A DNA stretch of 58,813 nucleotides from Rivihabitans pingtungensis (GCF_003201855.1 NZ_QJKI01000025.1:1-58813), one strand, 5' to 3'. Positions 36,119-45,319 are shown, numbered from the stretch's first letter. The notes: generated by a model not told the origin, from the letters alone. A program made the numbers and translations.

Positions 36119-36457
36119 TCAGGCGCAAAGGGCCGTGTCGGGCCGCAGTGGCTTGCCGGCCAGTTGCCGTCGGGCGGCGTATAAATCCCAATCCGCCTGC
36201 AAGTGCAGCCAGAAACCGGCGTCCACGCCAAAACACGCCGCCAGCCGCAAGGCGGTGTCGGGGGTGATGGCGCGGCGGCCGTGGATCATTTCGTTCAGTC
36301 GCCGGCGCGACATGCCCAGCGCGCGCGCCGCCGCCAACTGGCTTAGCCCCAGCGGGGCCAGGATGCGGCTGGCCAGAAAGCGCCCCGGATGCAAAGGGGC
36401 GCGATTGCCGCCAAATCTTGGCCAGCGGGCGACGGTGGGCGCAAGGCTTGCAGGCAT
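36119..36457 (-). CDS. HigA-like antitoxin/XRE regulator, orphan
   Basis: The product is 112 residues. Core sequence HPGRFLASRILAPLGLSQLA, then MSRRRLNEMIHGRRAITPDTALRLA, is the helix-turn-helix of HigA/VapI-type addiction-module antidotes; GVDAGFWLHLQADWDL follows as usual. No HigB toxin gene is adjacent on either side. The gene starts 6 bases after the hyaC stop, so it appears to be the last gene of the hydrogenase operon. It may be a solitary regulator rather than part of an active toxin-antitoxin pair. Confidence 0.82.
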   Translation of the reverse strand: MPASLAPTVARWPRFGGNRAPLHPGRFLASRILAPLGLSQLAAARALGMSRRRLNEMIHGRRAITPDTALRLAACFGVDAGFWLHLQADWDLYAARRQLAGKPLRPDTALCA

Positions 36458-36463
36458 GGCGGC

Positions 36464-37171
36464 TCAGTCCTTGAACATGCGAAAACCGCTGACCATGGTG
36501 GAGATCATGCTCTGCTTGGACATGATGTCCTCGCGGATGGCGGCGTACACATGCACCATCACAAACAGCACAATGCCCCACATCGCCAGCCGGTGCCAGT
36601 TATGCACGTCCAGGCTGCTGCCAAAGGCGCCAATCACCCAGCCAAAGGCGCTGTGCGCCCAACTGCCGGCGCCCGTGCCTTCGCCGTACAGGGCAAAGCC
36701 GGTGACGCACATGAACAGGGTGATCCACAAAAAGCTGGCCATGGCGATCTGGCCCACCGGGTTGTGGCCGATGTATTTTTTCGGATAGCGCTCCAGGAAC
36801 AAATACCAGCGGATTTCAAAGAAAAACTCTTTCCACCACTGTTTATCCCACACCGGCACCAGGATGATTTCCCGCGCGTGGTGGTTGCCCACAAACGCCC
36901 AGTACAAACGGCCAAGCAGGCCCACCGCCAGAATGTAGCCGGCGGTGAAATGGGCAAAGCGGATATAACCCATCACATAGTTGAAGGTTGCCTCACCGGG
37001 CACGCTGGGCAGCGGCTTGCCGATGAAATAACCGGTCACCGACAGCACGATGATGCTCAGCACGGTGATCCAGTGCCACAGCCGCAACGGCGCCTCGTAG
37101 ACATACACCGAGGTGACCTTGCGCTGGCCGGACAGCTGCGGGGCGTCGCCGTCAAAACCATAGGTTTTCAT
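36464..37171 (-). CDS. hyaC: [NiFe] hydrogenase b-type cytochrome subunit
   Basis: The product is a 235-residue inner-membrane dihaem cytochrome b with four membrane segments. It links the periplasmic hydrogenase dimer to the quinone pool. Haem-ligand histidines fall in APLRLWHWITVLSI, RFAHFTAGYIL and VHNWHRLAMWGI. It follows hyaB after 14 bases and is very similar in layout to E. coli HyaC. The next gene downstream is higA-like instead of the maturation gene hyaD found in E. coli. Confidence 0.94.
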   Translation of the reverse strand: MKTYGFDGDAPQLSGQRKVTSVYVYEAPLRLWHWITVLSIIVLSVTGYFIGKPLPSVPGEATFNYVMGYIRFAHFTAGYILAVGLLGRLYWAFVGNHHAREIILVPVWDKQWWKEFFFEIRWYLFLERYPKKYIGHNPVGQIAMASFLWITLFMCVTGFALYGEGTGAGSWAHSAFGWVIGAFGSSLDVHNWHRLAMWGIVLFVMVHVYAAIREDIMSKQSMISTMVSGFRMFKD

Positions 37172-37185
37172 GGGGAATCCTCCGC

Positions 37186-38979
37186 TTAGCGCACGGCAAC
37201 GCTGATCAGCTCTTCACCTTCCGGGCTCATCACATGCGTCGAGCAGGCCAGGCAGGGGTCAAAGCTGTGCAGGGTGCGCAGGATTTCCAGCGGCTCGTCC
37301 GGCTTGGCCAGCTGGGTGTTCATCAGGCTGGCTTCGTAAGCGCCGATCTGGCCCTTGCTGTCGCGCGGGCCGGCGTTCCAAGTGGTGGGCACGATGCACT
37401 GGTAGCTGTCGATGCGGGTGTTGTCGATTTTCAGCCAGTGGCCCAGCGCGCCGCGCGGCGCCTCGGTAAAGCCCACGCCCTTGACCTGCTTGGGCCAGGA
37501 GGCCGGCTCCCATTTTTCGATATTGGCGGTGGCGGTATCGCCGGCCTTGATGTTGGCAATCAACTCGTCGTAATTGCGGCGCATCTCGTAGGCAGCCCAC
37601 ACGCTTTCCAGGCCACGGGCGGCGGTGCGGCCCAGGGTGGAGAACAGCGCTTCCACCGGGGCGTCCAGCTTTTTCAGCAGCGCTTCCACCGGTTCTTTGA
37701 ATTCCGGCTTGTTCTGCATATAGCCAATCACGTAGCGGGCCAGCGGGCCGACTTCCATGGCGTGGCCCTTCCAGCGCGGCGACTTGATCCAGGAATACTT
37801 GGCCGATTCGTCCAGCTGTTCGATCTTGGTCTTGGTGCCCTTGTGGCCCTTGCCCAGCTCGAATTTCGGCTCGGTGCGGCCATCCCACGGGTGCAGGCCC
37901 TTGCTGTCGTCGCCGTAGGTGTACCAGGAGTGGGTGACGAACTCCTGAATCTCGTCCGGCGCGGTGAGGTCCACCGGGTGCACTTCGGTCAGCTTGCCAT
38001 TGATGATGGCACCGCGCGGCAGCAGCAGGCTTTTTTCGCTGTAATCGTTGGCGATGCTGGGGAAGTCGCCATAAGACAGCAGGCTCTGGCTGGCCAGGCC
38101 GCCGCCAATCTTGGACCAATCCTTGTAAAAACCGGCAATCGCGGTCAGGTCGGGCAGGTAAACCTGCTCGCAGAAGGCAATTGAGCGGTCGATGATGCCC
38201 TTGACCAGGTTCAGCCGCTCCATATTGATGGCGCCGACCGCGCCGACGTCGTCAATATTGATCGCGCACGGCATGCCGCCCACCAGCCAGTTCGGATGCG
38301 GGTTTTTGCCGCCAAAGATGGCGTGAATCTTGACGATGTCTTTCTGGAAATCCAGCGCTTCCAGGTAGTGCGCCACCGCCATCAGGTTGGCTTCCGGCGG
38401 CAGCTTGTAGGCCGGGTGGCCCCAGTAGCCATTGCGGAACGGGCCCAACTGACCGGATTCGACAAACTTCTTCAGTCGCATTTGCAGGTCATGAAAATAA
38501 CCCGGACTGGAGTTGGGCCAGCTGGAAATGCTTTGCGCCAGCGCGCTGGTGGCTTTCGGGTCGGCTTTCAGCGCCGACACCACGTCCACCCAGTCCAGCG
38601 CGTGCAGGTGGTAAAAGTGCACCAGATGGTCGTGCACATACAACGTGGCCTGCATCAGGTTGCGGATCAGGTTGGCGTTTTTCGGGATGGCGATGCCCAG
38701 GGCGTTTTCCACTGCGCGCACCGAGGTCAGCGCATGGGTGCCGGTGCACACGCCGCAGATGCGCTGGACAAAGGCCCAGGCGTCGCGCGGGTCACGGCCC
38801 TTGAGAATCACTTCCAGACCGCGCCACATGGTGCCGGTGGACACCGCATTGGTGATGACGTTCTGACTGTTCAGGTTCACCTCGCAGCGCATATGGCCTT
38901 CGATGCGGGTGACCGGGTCCACCACCACGCGGCGGCCGCTATTGTCCAGCGAGAACCCTTGTGTTGTGTAACTGCTCAT
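37186..38979 (-). CDS. hyaB: [NiFe] hydrogenase large subunit
   Basis: The product is 597 residues and carries the Ni-Fe active site. N-terminal cysteines are in [10 protein letters not shown] and C-terminal ones in DPCLACSTH; the 15 residues after that His form the tail normally removed by a HyaD-type endopeptidase once nickel is inserted. It aligns along its length with E. coli HyaB (for example [18 protein letters not shown] and [14 protein letters not shown]). The start overlaps the hyaA stop in TAATG. No endopeptidase or hyp genes are in this window, so maturation must be supplied from elsewhere. Confidence 0.96.
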   Translation of the reverse strand: MSSYTTQGFSLDNSGRRVVVDPVTRIEGHMRCEVNLNSQNVITNAVSTGTMWRGLEVILKGRDPRDAWAFVQRICGVCTGTHALTSVRAVENALGIAIPKNANLIRNLMQATLYVHDHLVHFYHLHALDWVDVVSALKADPKATSALAQSISSWPNSSPGYFHDLQMRLKKFVESGQLGPFRNGYWGHPAYKLPPEANLMAVAHYLEALDFQKDIVKIHAIFGGKNPHPNWLVGGMPCAINIDDVGAVGAINMERLNLVKGIIDRSIAFCEQVYLPDLTAIAGFYKDWSKIGGGLASQSLLSYGDFPSIANDYSEKSLLLPRGAIINGKLTEVHPVDLTAPDEIQEFVTHSWYTYGDDSKGLHPWDGRTEPKFELGKGHKGTKTKIEQLDESAKYSWIKSPRWKGHAMEVGPLARYVIGYMQNKPEFKEPVEALLKKLDAPVEALFSTLGRTAARGLESVWAAYEMRRNYDELIANIKAGDTATANIEKWEPASWPKQVKGVGFTEAPRGALGHWLKIDNTRIDSYQCIVPTTWNAGPRDSKGQIGAYEASLMNTQLAKPDEPLEILRTLHSFDPCLACSTHVMSPEGEELISVAVR

Positions 38980-40079
38980 TATTTATCCTCCGCCTGGGTG
39001 GTTTCGACCGGTTTGAGGTCCTGTTTTTTCAGGGCTGTGCTCTTGAGCGCGCTGACAGCGGCATGCGCGGCAATGGCGGCGCCCACCCCGCCGGCGGCGG
39101 TCAGGCCAATGGCGTCGGCGTTGGCTTCGATGCCGAATTGCGGAATGCCGGTCACCCGGTCGTAGAACGAACCCTTGTCCCAGAAGCCGTCTTCCGAACA
39201 GCCCAGGCAGCCATGGCCCGATTGCACCGGCCAGGACACGCCCTCGTTCCAGCGCACGGTGGAACAGGCGTTGTAAGTGGTTGGGCCCTTGCAGCCCACT
39301 TTGTACAGGCAGTAACCCTTGCGCGCGCCTTCGTCGTCCCAGTGCTCGACAAACTGGCCGGCGTCAAAATGCGGGCGGCGATAGCATTTATCGTGAATGC
39401 GCTGGCCGTAGAACATCTTCGGCCGGCCCTGGCGGTCCAGCTCGGGGATGCGGTCAAACGTCACCATATAGGTGATCACCGCCGCCATGACTTCCGGAAT
39501 CGGCGGGCAGCCCGGCACCTTGATGACGGGTTTGTCCAGAATCACCTGGTGCACCGGCGTGGCGCGGGTGGGGTTGGGCTTGGCGGCCTGCACGCAGCCC
39601 CAGGAGGCGCACGAACCCCAGGCGATCAGCGCCTTGGCGTCTTTGGAAATCCGCTTGAGTTTTTCTACAAACGGCTCGCCGCCCGGAAAGCAAAACATGC
39701 CGTCTTCGTTCAGCGGCGGGTTGCCTTCCACGGCGACAATATAATTGCCTTTGTACTTTTGCTGGATTTCTTCCAGGATGGCTTCTGCCTGATGACCGGC
39801 GGCCGCCATGATGGTGTCGTCGTAATCCAGCGAGATCATCGACAGAATGGCATCCTTGGCCAGCGGGTGCGCCGAGCGGATGAACGATTCGGTGCAACAG
39901 GTGCACTCCAGCCCGTGCAGCCAGATCACCGGCACGCGCGGCTTGGTTTCCAGCGCGTGGGCAATTTTGGGCACAAAAGCCGAACTCAGGCCCAGCGAAG
40001 TGGCCGTCAAGCTGCAAAATTTGAGGAAGCTGCGACGGGTCACCCCCTGACGCCGCATCACGTTGTAGAAAGTCTCCAT
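38979..40079 (-). CDS. hyaA: [NiFe] hydrogenase small subunit, oxygen-tolerant type
   Basis: The product is 366 residues with a Tat signal (RRSFLKFC) that carries the folded heterodimer to the periplasm, three Fe-S clusters, and a C-terminal membrane anchor ([20 protein letters not shown]). The proximal-cluster motif is [10 protein letters not shown], and the downstream motif is [10 protein letters not shown]. These contain the two supernumerary cysteines that form a [4Fe-3S] cluster in oxygen-tolerant enzymes such as E. coli Hyd-1. AAGGA lies 12 bases before the ATG. The enzyme oxidises H2 and passes electrons through HyaC to quinone. Confidence 0.95.
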   Translation of the reverse strand: METFYNVMRRQGVTRRSFLKFCSLTATSLGLSSAFVPKIAHALETKPRVPVIWLHGLECTCCTESFIRSAHPLAKDAILSMISLDYDDTIMAAAGHQAEAILEEIQQKYKGNYIVAVEGNPPLNEDGMFCFPGGEPFVEKLKRISKDAKALIAWGSCASWGCVQAAKPNPTRATPVHQVILDKPVIKVPGCPPIPEVMAAVITYMVTFDRIPELDRQGRPKMFYGQRIHDKCYRRPHFDAGQFVEHWDDEGARKGYCLYKVGCKGPTTYNACSTVRWNEGVSWPVQSGHGCLGCSEDGFWDKGSFYDRVTGIPQFGIEANADAIGLTAAGGVGAAIAAHAAVSALKSTALKKQDLKPVETTQAEDK

Positions 40080-40137
40080 CTCGTGTTGTTGTCCTTTATA
40101 CGTGGCGGGAAAAGCTCAGAGCATCAAGCCAGGGCAA

Positions 40138-40154
40138 CAACAAGATGCATGCCA
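40138..40154 (-). promoter_or_regulatory. Possible sigma-54 promoter before hyaA
   Basis: On the minus strand TGGCATGCATCTTGTTG resembles the -24/-12 consensus (TGGCAC-N5-TTGCW), with GT instead of GC at -12. It lies about 60 bases upstream of hyaA. Hydrogenase operons in other betaproteobacteria can use sigma-54, but the match is imperfect. Confidence 0.25.
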
Positions 40155-40269
40155 GCCTGTCTAAAGGCGACATGCACTGATAAAACAGCGACTTGTCACG
40201 GGGTGGAAATAAACCGGTGGAAACTTGCTTTGCAGTGCGCAGGGCGGGGTGACAAGTTGGATAACTGGT

Positions 40270-40344
40270 CTTGCCGGCCAGGCGTGCCGTGCGCCTGATC
40301 AGGCGCAGGGCACGGGCGGCGGGGGTTTTGTTAGCCGCTCTTAG
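40270..40344 (+). repeat. Interspersed palindromic repeat, copy 9 (partial)
   Basis: The right end ggggttttgttagccgctct is intact. Before it lies an 18-bp perfect palindrome TGCGCCTGATCAGGCGCA (40290-40307). The unit abuts the stop codon of the nuclease gene. The surrounding 40080-40269 contains the hyaA promoter region and no gene. Confidence 0.6.
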
Positions 40345-40345
40345 C

Positions 40346-40930
40346 TCAGCGGCCGTCTTCTTCACGCTTGCTGCGCCGATAATCCCACGGCGCGGTAGGC
40401 ATGGCGTCGGCCCACAGGCCCAGATGCTGCTGACGGGCAGACTGCTGGGCTTGCTCGTAGGCGGCAAAATCACTGCCCGACTGGTTCTTTTTGGCGTACT
40501 GGGCATAGTGCCAGGCATAACCATCCTGCACCTGCGCCAGATTCACGTCCACATTATCCAGCCACACCCGACCGACATGGCGGCCATAGCGGTCTTTTTC
40601 GACCACTTCTACTTTCACCTGGCGGCCGAACACCCGCGCCGACAGCGCCTGCTTGGCGGCCTGGCCGTGCGGCTGGGCTTTTTCCGGGGCGTCGATAAAA
40701 GCAAAGCGGATTTTTTCCGGGCTATTGCCCAGCGCCAGCACGGTGATCGTATCGCCATCGGCCACGCTGACCACCCGGCCTTCAATCACCCCCTGCCCGC
40801 CGGCCGAGCCGGTATAAAACAGCCCAAGCACCGCGCTGATCACCACCACCAGGGCGGCCAGCTTGGTTTTCAGGCTGCCATTGCCAAACAGGCGAAGCAA
40901 GGCGTTGATTTCTCGCTGGGTGATGCGCAT
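40346..40930 (-). CDS. Membrane-anchored thermonuclease (SNase family)
   Basis: The product is 194 residues. One N-terminal hydrophobic segment (LAALVVVISAVLGLFYTG) serves as anchor or uncleaved signal. The staphylococcal-nuclease fold follows: EGRVVSVADGDTITVL with the metal Asp, IRFAFIDAPEKAQPHG with the catalytic Arg and Asp, and EKDRYGRHVGRVWL with the second Arg. It should be a calcium-dependent nuclease acting outside the cytoplasm. The start MRITQREIN was preferred over an in-frame ATG six codons upstream. It is followed by a palindromic repeat. Confidence 0.85.
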   Translation of the reverse strand: MRITQREINALLRLFGNGSLKTKLAALVVVISAVLGLFYTGSAGGQGVIEGRVVSVADGDTITVLALGNSPEKIRFAFIDAPEKAQPHGQAAKQALSARVFGRQVKVEVVEKDRYGRHVGRVWLDNVDVNLAQVQDGYAWHYAQYAKKNQSGSDFAAYEQAQQSARQQHLGLWADAMPTAPWDYRRSKREEDGR

Positions 40931-41007
40931 CGGGTGTTTCCTACACAAACAGACAGCCGCAAAGTCTAGCAGGCTGCGCCAGCACAGGAAACGCCCAAGC
41001 CGTGCTT

Positions 41008-41115
41008 AGCGTCGCTCACAAAACCCGGCGAAGCGATCCTGGCCAGGCGTGTGACCGCAGACAGTACGGGTAGTACGGCAAGGTCACACCACCACGCCAG
41101 GGGGGTGAGCGGCTC
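41008..41115 (-). repeat. Interspersed palindromic repeat, copy 10 (full)
   Basis: Reverse-oriented full copy: gtcgctcacaaaacccggcg, ctggccaggcgtgtgaccgc, agacagtacgggtagtacgg, caaggtcacaccaccacgcc and ggtgagcggctct. It ends on the base before the hydroxylase stop codon. Confidence 0.8.
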
Positions 41116-42381
41116 TTACGCCAGCCAGCGCGGCAGCGGCAGCTTGGGCAAGGGCGGCAGCGGCAGGGCGTCCAGCGCGCGCCACAGGCCGTGGGCCGGT
41201 CGGCCAGTGAGCTGGCGGGTGACGGCGGCGCGCACTGGCGGCAAGAGATTGCTCAGCCCCACCACCGCTTCGCGCAGCGCCTTGGCCGGCGCGCGGTCGT
41301 CGGTGAACAGCTTCACCACCACATTGGTGCCCAGATAAATCGGCAGGGTGACGCGCTGGTGTTCGCGGGCATAGGCGGCCAGCCCGCGCGCCTCGCCCAG
41401 ATCACGGCCGGCCTTGCGCGCCTTGGCCAGCTGTTTGGCCAGGGTTTCCACCCCATACAGGCCAAAGTTGTAGCCATGCGCGGTCACCGGGTGCATGCCC
41501 ACCGCCGCATCGCCCACCAGGGCAAAGCGCGGCCCCCAAAAGCGCTCGGCGTACACCGCCACCAGCGGGTAGGCGTGGCGCGCGCCGGCCTGGCGCATGG
41601 TACCCAGACGGCTGCCAAACGCCTGTTCCACCGCCTGGGCAAAGCCGGCGTCGTCCAACGCCATCAGCGCGTCGGCGCCGTCGCTTTTCACCGTCCACAC
41701 CGCCGACGATTGCTGGCCGGCCATCGGCAGAATGGCCAGGGTGTGGCCGTGCAAAAAGCACTCGTGCGCGGCGCCATCGTGCGGCTGGGCGTGCGCCATG
41801 CGGCAGACAATCGCCGTGCGGCCAAAATCCAGCGAGCGCGCACCAATGCCGGCCATGCGCCGCACGCTGGAAAACCGGCTGTCAGCCGCCACCACCAGCG
41901 GCGCACTGAACTGCCGGCCATCGGCCAGCGTCACTGTGGCGGCCTGGGCGCTGCGCGTCAGCGCCGTCACCCGCGCCTCGCCAATCAGCTGAATCGCCTC
42001 GCCGCGCGCCATGGCGCCAGCGTGGCAGGCGGCGCGGATGCGGTGATTGGGCACCAGCCAGCCCAGTTGCTCGTGGCCATCGGCCTGGCCGTCAAACACC
42101 AGCCCGCGCGGCGAATCGCCATTGCTCACCCGCGCCTGGCGCAAGGGGGCGATGTCATCCGCCGGCAGATGCTGCCACACCCCCAGCTCGCTCATGATGC
42201 GGCGGGCGCGGTGGGTCAGCGCAATATCACGGCCGTCTTCCGGCGGCTGCGCCAGCGCCGCAGCCGGCTGTTGCTCCAGCACCAGGCTGCGAATGCCGGC
42301 ATCAGCCAGCGCGCACGCCAGCGCCAGGCCGGCCGGGCCGGCGCCCACAATGATCACGTCGCTGCTGAAAGAAATGCTCAC
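41116..42381 (-). CDS. UbiH-family FAD monooxygenase (possible UbiM-like)
   Basis: The product is 421 residues. It begins with a GTG start preceded by CAGGAG, giving the Rossmann motif VIIVGAGPAGLALACAL near the N-terminus. The second FAD motif reads ALVGDAAVGMHPVTAHGYNFG, which departs from the usual AGQGLNLG. The C-terminus is longer and proline-rich. Such differences are compatible with UbiM, a broad-specificity ubiquinone hydroxylase known from Neisseria, but also with another VisC-like enzyme. Confidence in the family is high and in the exact reaction low. The gene ends on a palindromic repeat. Confidence 0.78.
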   Translation of the reverse strand: MSISFSSDVIIVGAGPAGLALACALADAGIRSLVLEQQPAAALAQPPEDGRDIALTHRARRIMSELGVWQHLPADDIAPLRQARVSNGDSPRGLVFDGQADGHEQLGWLVPNHRIRAACHAGAMARGEAIQLIGEARVTALTRSAQAATVTLADGRQFSAPLVVAADSRFSSVRRMAGIGARSLDFGRTAIVCRMAHAQPHDGAAHECFLHGHTLAILPMAGQQSSAVWTVKSDGADALMALDDAGFAQAVEQAFGSRLGTMRQAGARHAYPLVAVYAERFWGPRFALVGDAAVGMHPVTAHGYNFGLYGVETLAKQLAKARKAGRDLGEARGLAAYAREHQRVTLPIYLGTNVVVKLFTDDRAPAKALREAVVGLSNLLPPVRAAVTRQLTGRPAHGLWRALDALPLPPLPKLPLPRWLA

Positions 42382-42645
42382 GGTGAAGGCTCCTGCAAGA
42401 TGAAAGTCCGCGCCGGGCGGACGGAATGTGACAATCGGCGCACTATGGCCTTGGGCTTGGCTTAAGGTCAATCACGCAGGGCAAGCCAGGCGGCTTTGCC
42501 AGCCCCACCGTCAGCGCAGGCATCAGCCCAGGCCCATGACGGCACGGCAATTGCATATTCACCCCGTGCGGCGGACAATCACGCGCTGAACCCTGGCGCC
42601 CGGAATGGGTCCCAGACTGTCTGACTGTCTGCTGAAAGTGTATTG

Positions 42646-43371
42646 ATGACCTTTTCCTTCCGCCCCCTTGCCCTGGCCCTGGCCAGCTTTTCCCTGCTGG
42701 CCTGCACCGCCCAGGCTGCCGACGACAGCGACGCGGTAAAAAAAGCCTTCGCCAAGCAGTTTCCCGAGCGCAAAGTGCTCAGCGTTGCGCCGACCTCAAT
42801 GAAGGGCGTCTATGAAGTGGTGATGCCAGGCCGGCAGATCGTCTACACCGACGCCCGCGCCGAGCACCTGCTGGTGGGCGAGCTGATCGACGTGAAAAAG
42901 CGCGAAAGCCTGACCGAAAAACGCATGAACCAGCTCTCCAAAGTGGACTGGAAGCAACTGCCGCTGGAGCAAGCCATCAAAGAAGTGCGCGGCCAGGGCC
43001 GTCGCCAGCTGGCGGTGTTTTCCGACCCGGATTGCCCGTTCTGCAAAAAACTGGAAGCCACCCTGGCCCAGCTGGACGACGTGACGATCTATACCTTCCT
43101 GTTCCCGCTGGCTGAACTGCACCCCGACGCCCCGCGCAAATCCGCGCAAATCTGGTGCGCCAACGACCGCGCAGAAGCCTGGACACAATTCATGCGCAAG
43201 GGCATCGCCCCGCAAGGCGCAGGCGACTGCGACACCCCAATTGCCAAACTGCAAACCCTGGGCCAGCAACTGGGCATCAGCGGCACCCCGGCACTGATCT
43301 TCCCGAACGGCCAACTGGTGCCGGGGGCGATTGGCAAGGAGGATATTGAGAAGCTGCTGGGGGCGAGGTAA
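42646..43371 (+). CDS. dsbC: Thiol:disulfide interchange protein DsbC
   Basis: The product is 241 residues. It is a periplasmic disulfide isomerase. A signal peptide ends at AQA-ADD (about residue 24). The N-terminal dimerisation domain (residues 25-85) precedes the thioredoxin-like domain, whose active site is CPFC (Cys130 and Cys133) and whose cis-Pro lies in ISGTPALIF. The ATG at 42646 has only a weak ribosome binding site (GAAAG). Nothing else is seen in the 260 bp between this gene and the divergent hydroxylase, which must contain both promoters. Confidence 0.93.
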   Translation: MTFSFRPLALALASFSLLACTAQAADDSDAVKKAFAKQFPERKVLSVAPTSMKGVYEVVMPGRQIVYTDARAEHLLVGELIDVKKRESLTEKRMNQLSKVDWKQLPLEQAIKEVRGQGRRQLAVFSDPDCPFCKKLEATLAQLDDVTIYTFLFPLAELHPDAPRKSAQIWCANDRAEAWTQFMRKGIAPQGAGDCDTPIAKLQTLGQQLGISGTPALIFPNGQLVPGAIGKEDIEKLLGAR

Positions 43372-43442
43372 TATTGTCGATATTGCACGAGACCTTACCT
43401 TATACAAAATAATCAAATCAATTAATAATAATTTGGCATATA

Positions 43443-43470
43443 CCCCCCTTTGTTTCTGCAGGGGGGCTTC
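43443..43470 (+). terminator. Terminator after dsbC
   Basis: CCCCCC (43443-43448) pairs with GGGGGG (43461-43466) over a 12-base loop and is followed by CTTCTTAAT. It separates dsbC from the AT-rich gene downstream. Confidence 0.6.
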
Positions 43471-43492
43471 TTAATATTTGATAGGTTTTTGA

Positions 43493-44446
43493 ATGCACAC
43501 CATGTCAGAAAAAAGAATCACGTTGCCGTATATAGAGTTACTTAGCGCCCCATCAGAACTTTTAGCTTGGTTTAGTCAAAATTTCTTTTTTGGTGGGAAG
43601 TATTCTGAAGTACTCAACCTACTAATTGATAATGACTTGCTTGTTGAGGCAATGTGGGTGGTAAGGCATATCGACGCATCCAGCTCGTCCGGAGAAATTA
43701 TTATGGTAGAGGCAAAAGATGTTCTAAGAAAAGGAAGCATAATCACACCTTACTATTTAGAAAGCAAGGATAAGCTTCTAGTAGAGGGACACATTATGGC
43801 AAGACAAGGAATTTTTTGCAGAGGCCTTCTTGCCACTGAGAATGGCGATATATGGACTCTTGGAGATATCGTTTGTGGTGGCATTTCGACCGATAATTTG
43901 TATGTAAATAAAGACTGCATTTGTTATGGTGAAGTCAAAGCAAAATCATCCATTGTAGTCAACGGAAATATTGAGGCTTCTGATGACATAGAGGCCGGCG
44001 GAAAGATTTTGGCTCGCTCAATAGACTGTGAAACAAACATTAGTTCAGGTGGAAGCATTTTAACCGCAGGAGAGCTGTGTGCCGAATATTCAATTTTTGC
44101 CGAAGAAGAAATTTATTCGAAAGGAAGTATTTCAGCCTCAGTTTCCATTGAATCAGGAGTTGAGATAGCATCTCGAAGAAACATTTTTTGCTCACACGGA
44201 GCTATATACTCTGGCGGAGGAATTTACGCAAAAGGCAAAATCTCTTCTGCGGACTCAATAACCGGGATGAGTGATGTTATGGCAAACAATCAGATAGAAG
44301 CATATGAGATACAGGCGGAAGGAGTGATATACCCAGATCAAGCTGAAACCGAAGAGAATAACCAAGAAGATTTCTGCGATGAAAAAAACATGCGAGTTAA
44401 GCTCGCAAAAAAATTGAGTCAAGTATTTTTGAGAAGAAAATCGTAA
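43493..44446 (+). CDS. Beta-helix-like repeat protein, AT-rich, unknown
   Basis: The product is 317 residues. From about residue 75 to 275 it repeats short strands with glycine turns (for example GNIEASDDIEAGGKILARS, GGSILTAGELCAEYSIFAEE, GGGIYAKGKISSADSITG), about every 6 residues. This pattern is that of a left- or right-handed beta helix, as in bactofilins and polymer-forming DUF342-like proteins. The N-terminal 60 residues and the charged C-terminus are different. No signal peptide or membrane segment is seen. Base composition is far more AT-rich than its neighbours, which suggests horizontal acquisition. A second ATG three codons in (MSEKR) could be the start. Function is unknown. Confidence 0.7.
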   Translation: MHTMSEKRITLPYIELLSAPSELLAWFSQNFFFGGKYSEVLNLLIDNDLLVEAMWVVRHIDASSSSGEIIMVEAKDVLRKGSIITPYYLESKDKLLVEGHIMARQGIFCRGLLATENGDIWTLGDIVCGGISTDNLYVNKDCICYGEVKAKSSIVVNGNIEASDDIEAGGKILARSIDCETNISSGGSILTAGELCAEYSIFAEEEIYSKGSISASVSIESGVEIASRRNIFCSHGAIYSGGGIYAKGKISSADSITGMSDVMANNQIEAYEIQAEGVIYPDQAETEENNQEDFCDEKNMRVKLAKKLSQVFLRRKS

Positions 44447-44636
44447 ACAGTAAGCCACTTTGAATTAGCTTAAATTTGACGCGCCAAAAATTAATATTTC
44501 TTATGCCGGCCCTGATTGTTATCAGATTTTGCGAATAAAATGAAAGCCAAGAAATTTTTCAAAAGCCTGTATATGTTTGTGTAAATGCGTACATGGCTAG
44601 ATTTTAGCAAACATGCCATCAAACTAGTTCAAACAC

Positions 44637-44661
44637 TGCCGGGCAACCACGTCACCCGGCA
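44637..44661 (-). terminator. Hairpin after the DUF2917 gene
   Basis: TGCCGGG (44637-44643) and CCCGGCA (44655-44661) form a perfect 7-bp stem 10 bases beyond the DUF2917 stop. There is no good U tract. The remaining AT-rich spacer 44447-44636 shows no gene. Confidence 0.45.
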
Positions 44662-44671
44662 ATCGCCATGC

Positions 44672-44962
44672 TCACCCCAACACCCACACCGCCCCCCGTC
44701 CCAAGCCAGGATAGCGCAGCGGGCGGGGTCGATGGCGGGTTTGGGGATTCGGGGTTTCCAGCAACAGCACGCCTTGGTCGGCGGCTTCGACCAGCAGTGG
44801 GCCGTCGGCGGGCACCGGGTAGCTGTCGCCGGGGCGCAGCACCACATCGCCATCACCAGCGGTGAGCCATAGCACGCCGCTGGCGCAGCGCGCCAATTGG
44901 CCGGCGCGGGCGGGCAGTGTCAGTAATTGGCCAGCGGCAACACAGTGACGGGTGGGGGTCAT
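44672..44962 (-). CDS. DUF2917-domain protein
   Basis: The product is 96 residues with the cupin-like DUF2917 pattern: GQLLTLPARAGQLARCASG, then VLWLTAGDGDVVLRPGDSY and VLLLETP. Function is unknown; the family is common in betaproteobacteria, usually beside a MocR- or LysR-type regulator. AGGAG lies 7 bases before the ATG. It is divergent from a MocR-type gene, with possible operators in between, so it is probably the regulator's target. Confidence 0.8.
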   Translation of the reverse strand: MTPTRHCVAAGQLLTLPARAGQLARCASGVLWLTAGDGDVVLRPGDSYPVPADGPLLVEAADQGVLLLETPNPQTRHRPRPLRYPGLGRGAVWVLG

Positions 44963-45065
44963 GATTGGGCTCCTGAAAGCGGTGTGGGGACGCCAATCAT
45001 GCTAGGCTGTGTCGCGCTGCGCCGGCAGAGGCACAGTGGCCCGATTTTGACCGGTTTTGCCTGGG

Positions 45066-45105
45066 CAGTTTTCAACTGTCCTGCCCATGTTGCACTGCAA
45101 CTGTC
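45066..45105. promoter_or_regulatory. Possible MocR operator
   Basis: CAACTGTC occurs twice in direct orientation (45073-45080 and 45098-45105), and the first copy is half of the palindrome CAGTTttcAACTG (45066-45078). MocR regulators typically bind spaced direct repeats between divergent genes, which is the situation here. Confidence 0.35.
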
Positions 45106-45222
45106 TCTGGCGGGCCAGGGCGACAGGCGCGAGCATAAGCATGACGCGCTGCCGGCAAAACGCCGCACAGCCGCCACAGTAAAAACCGCGCCGCAAGCTC
45201 GCACCTTGCCGCTTTTTTGTGT

Positions 45223-45298
45223 TGAGCGCAGCTGAGCAAACCCTCCTGGCTTGCCGTACGACTTACCCTGTCTGCGTGCGCCTGGTTTTGTGAGCGAC
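45223..45298 (+). repeat. Interspersed palindromic repeat, copy 11 (shortened)
   Basis: gagcgcagctgagcaaaccctcctggcttgccgtacgacttaccctgtctgcgtgcgcctggttttgtgagcg is recognisable in pieces (aaccctcctggc, ttgccgtacgactta, ctgtctgcg, ggttttgtgagcg). It lies in the promoter region of the MocR-type gene and ends about 20 bases before its ATG. Confidence 0.75.
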
Positions 45299-45319
45299 TT
45301 TCACCGCCTGATTGACACC

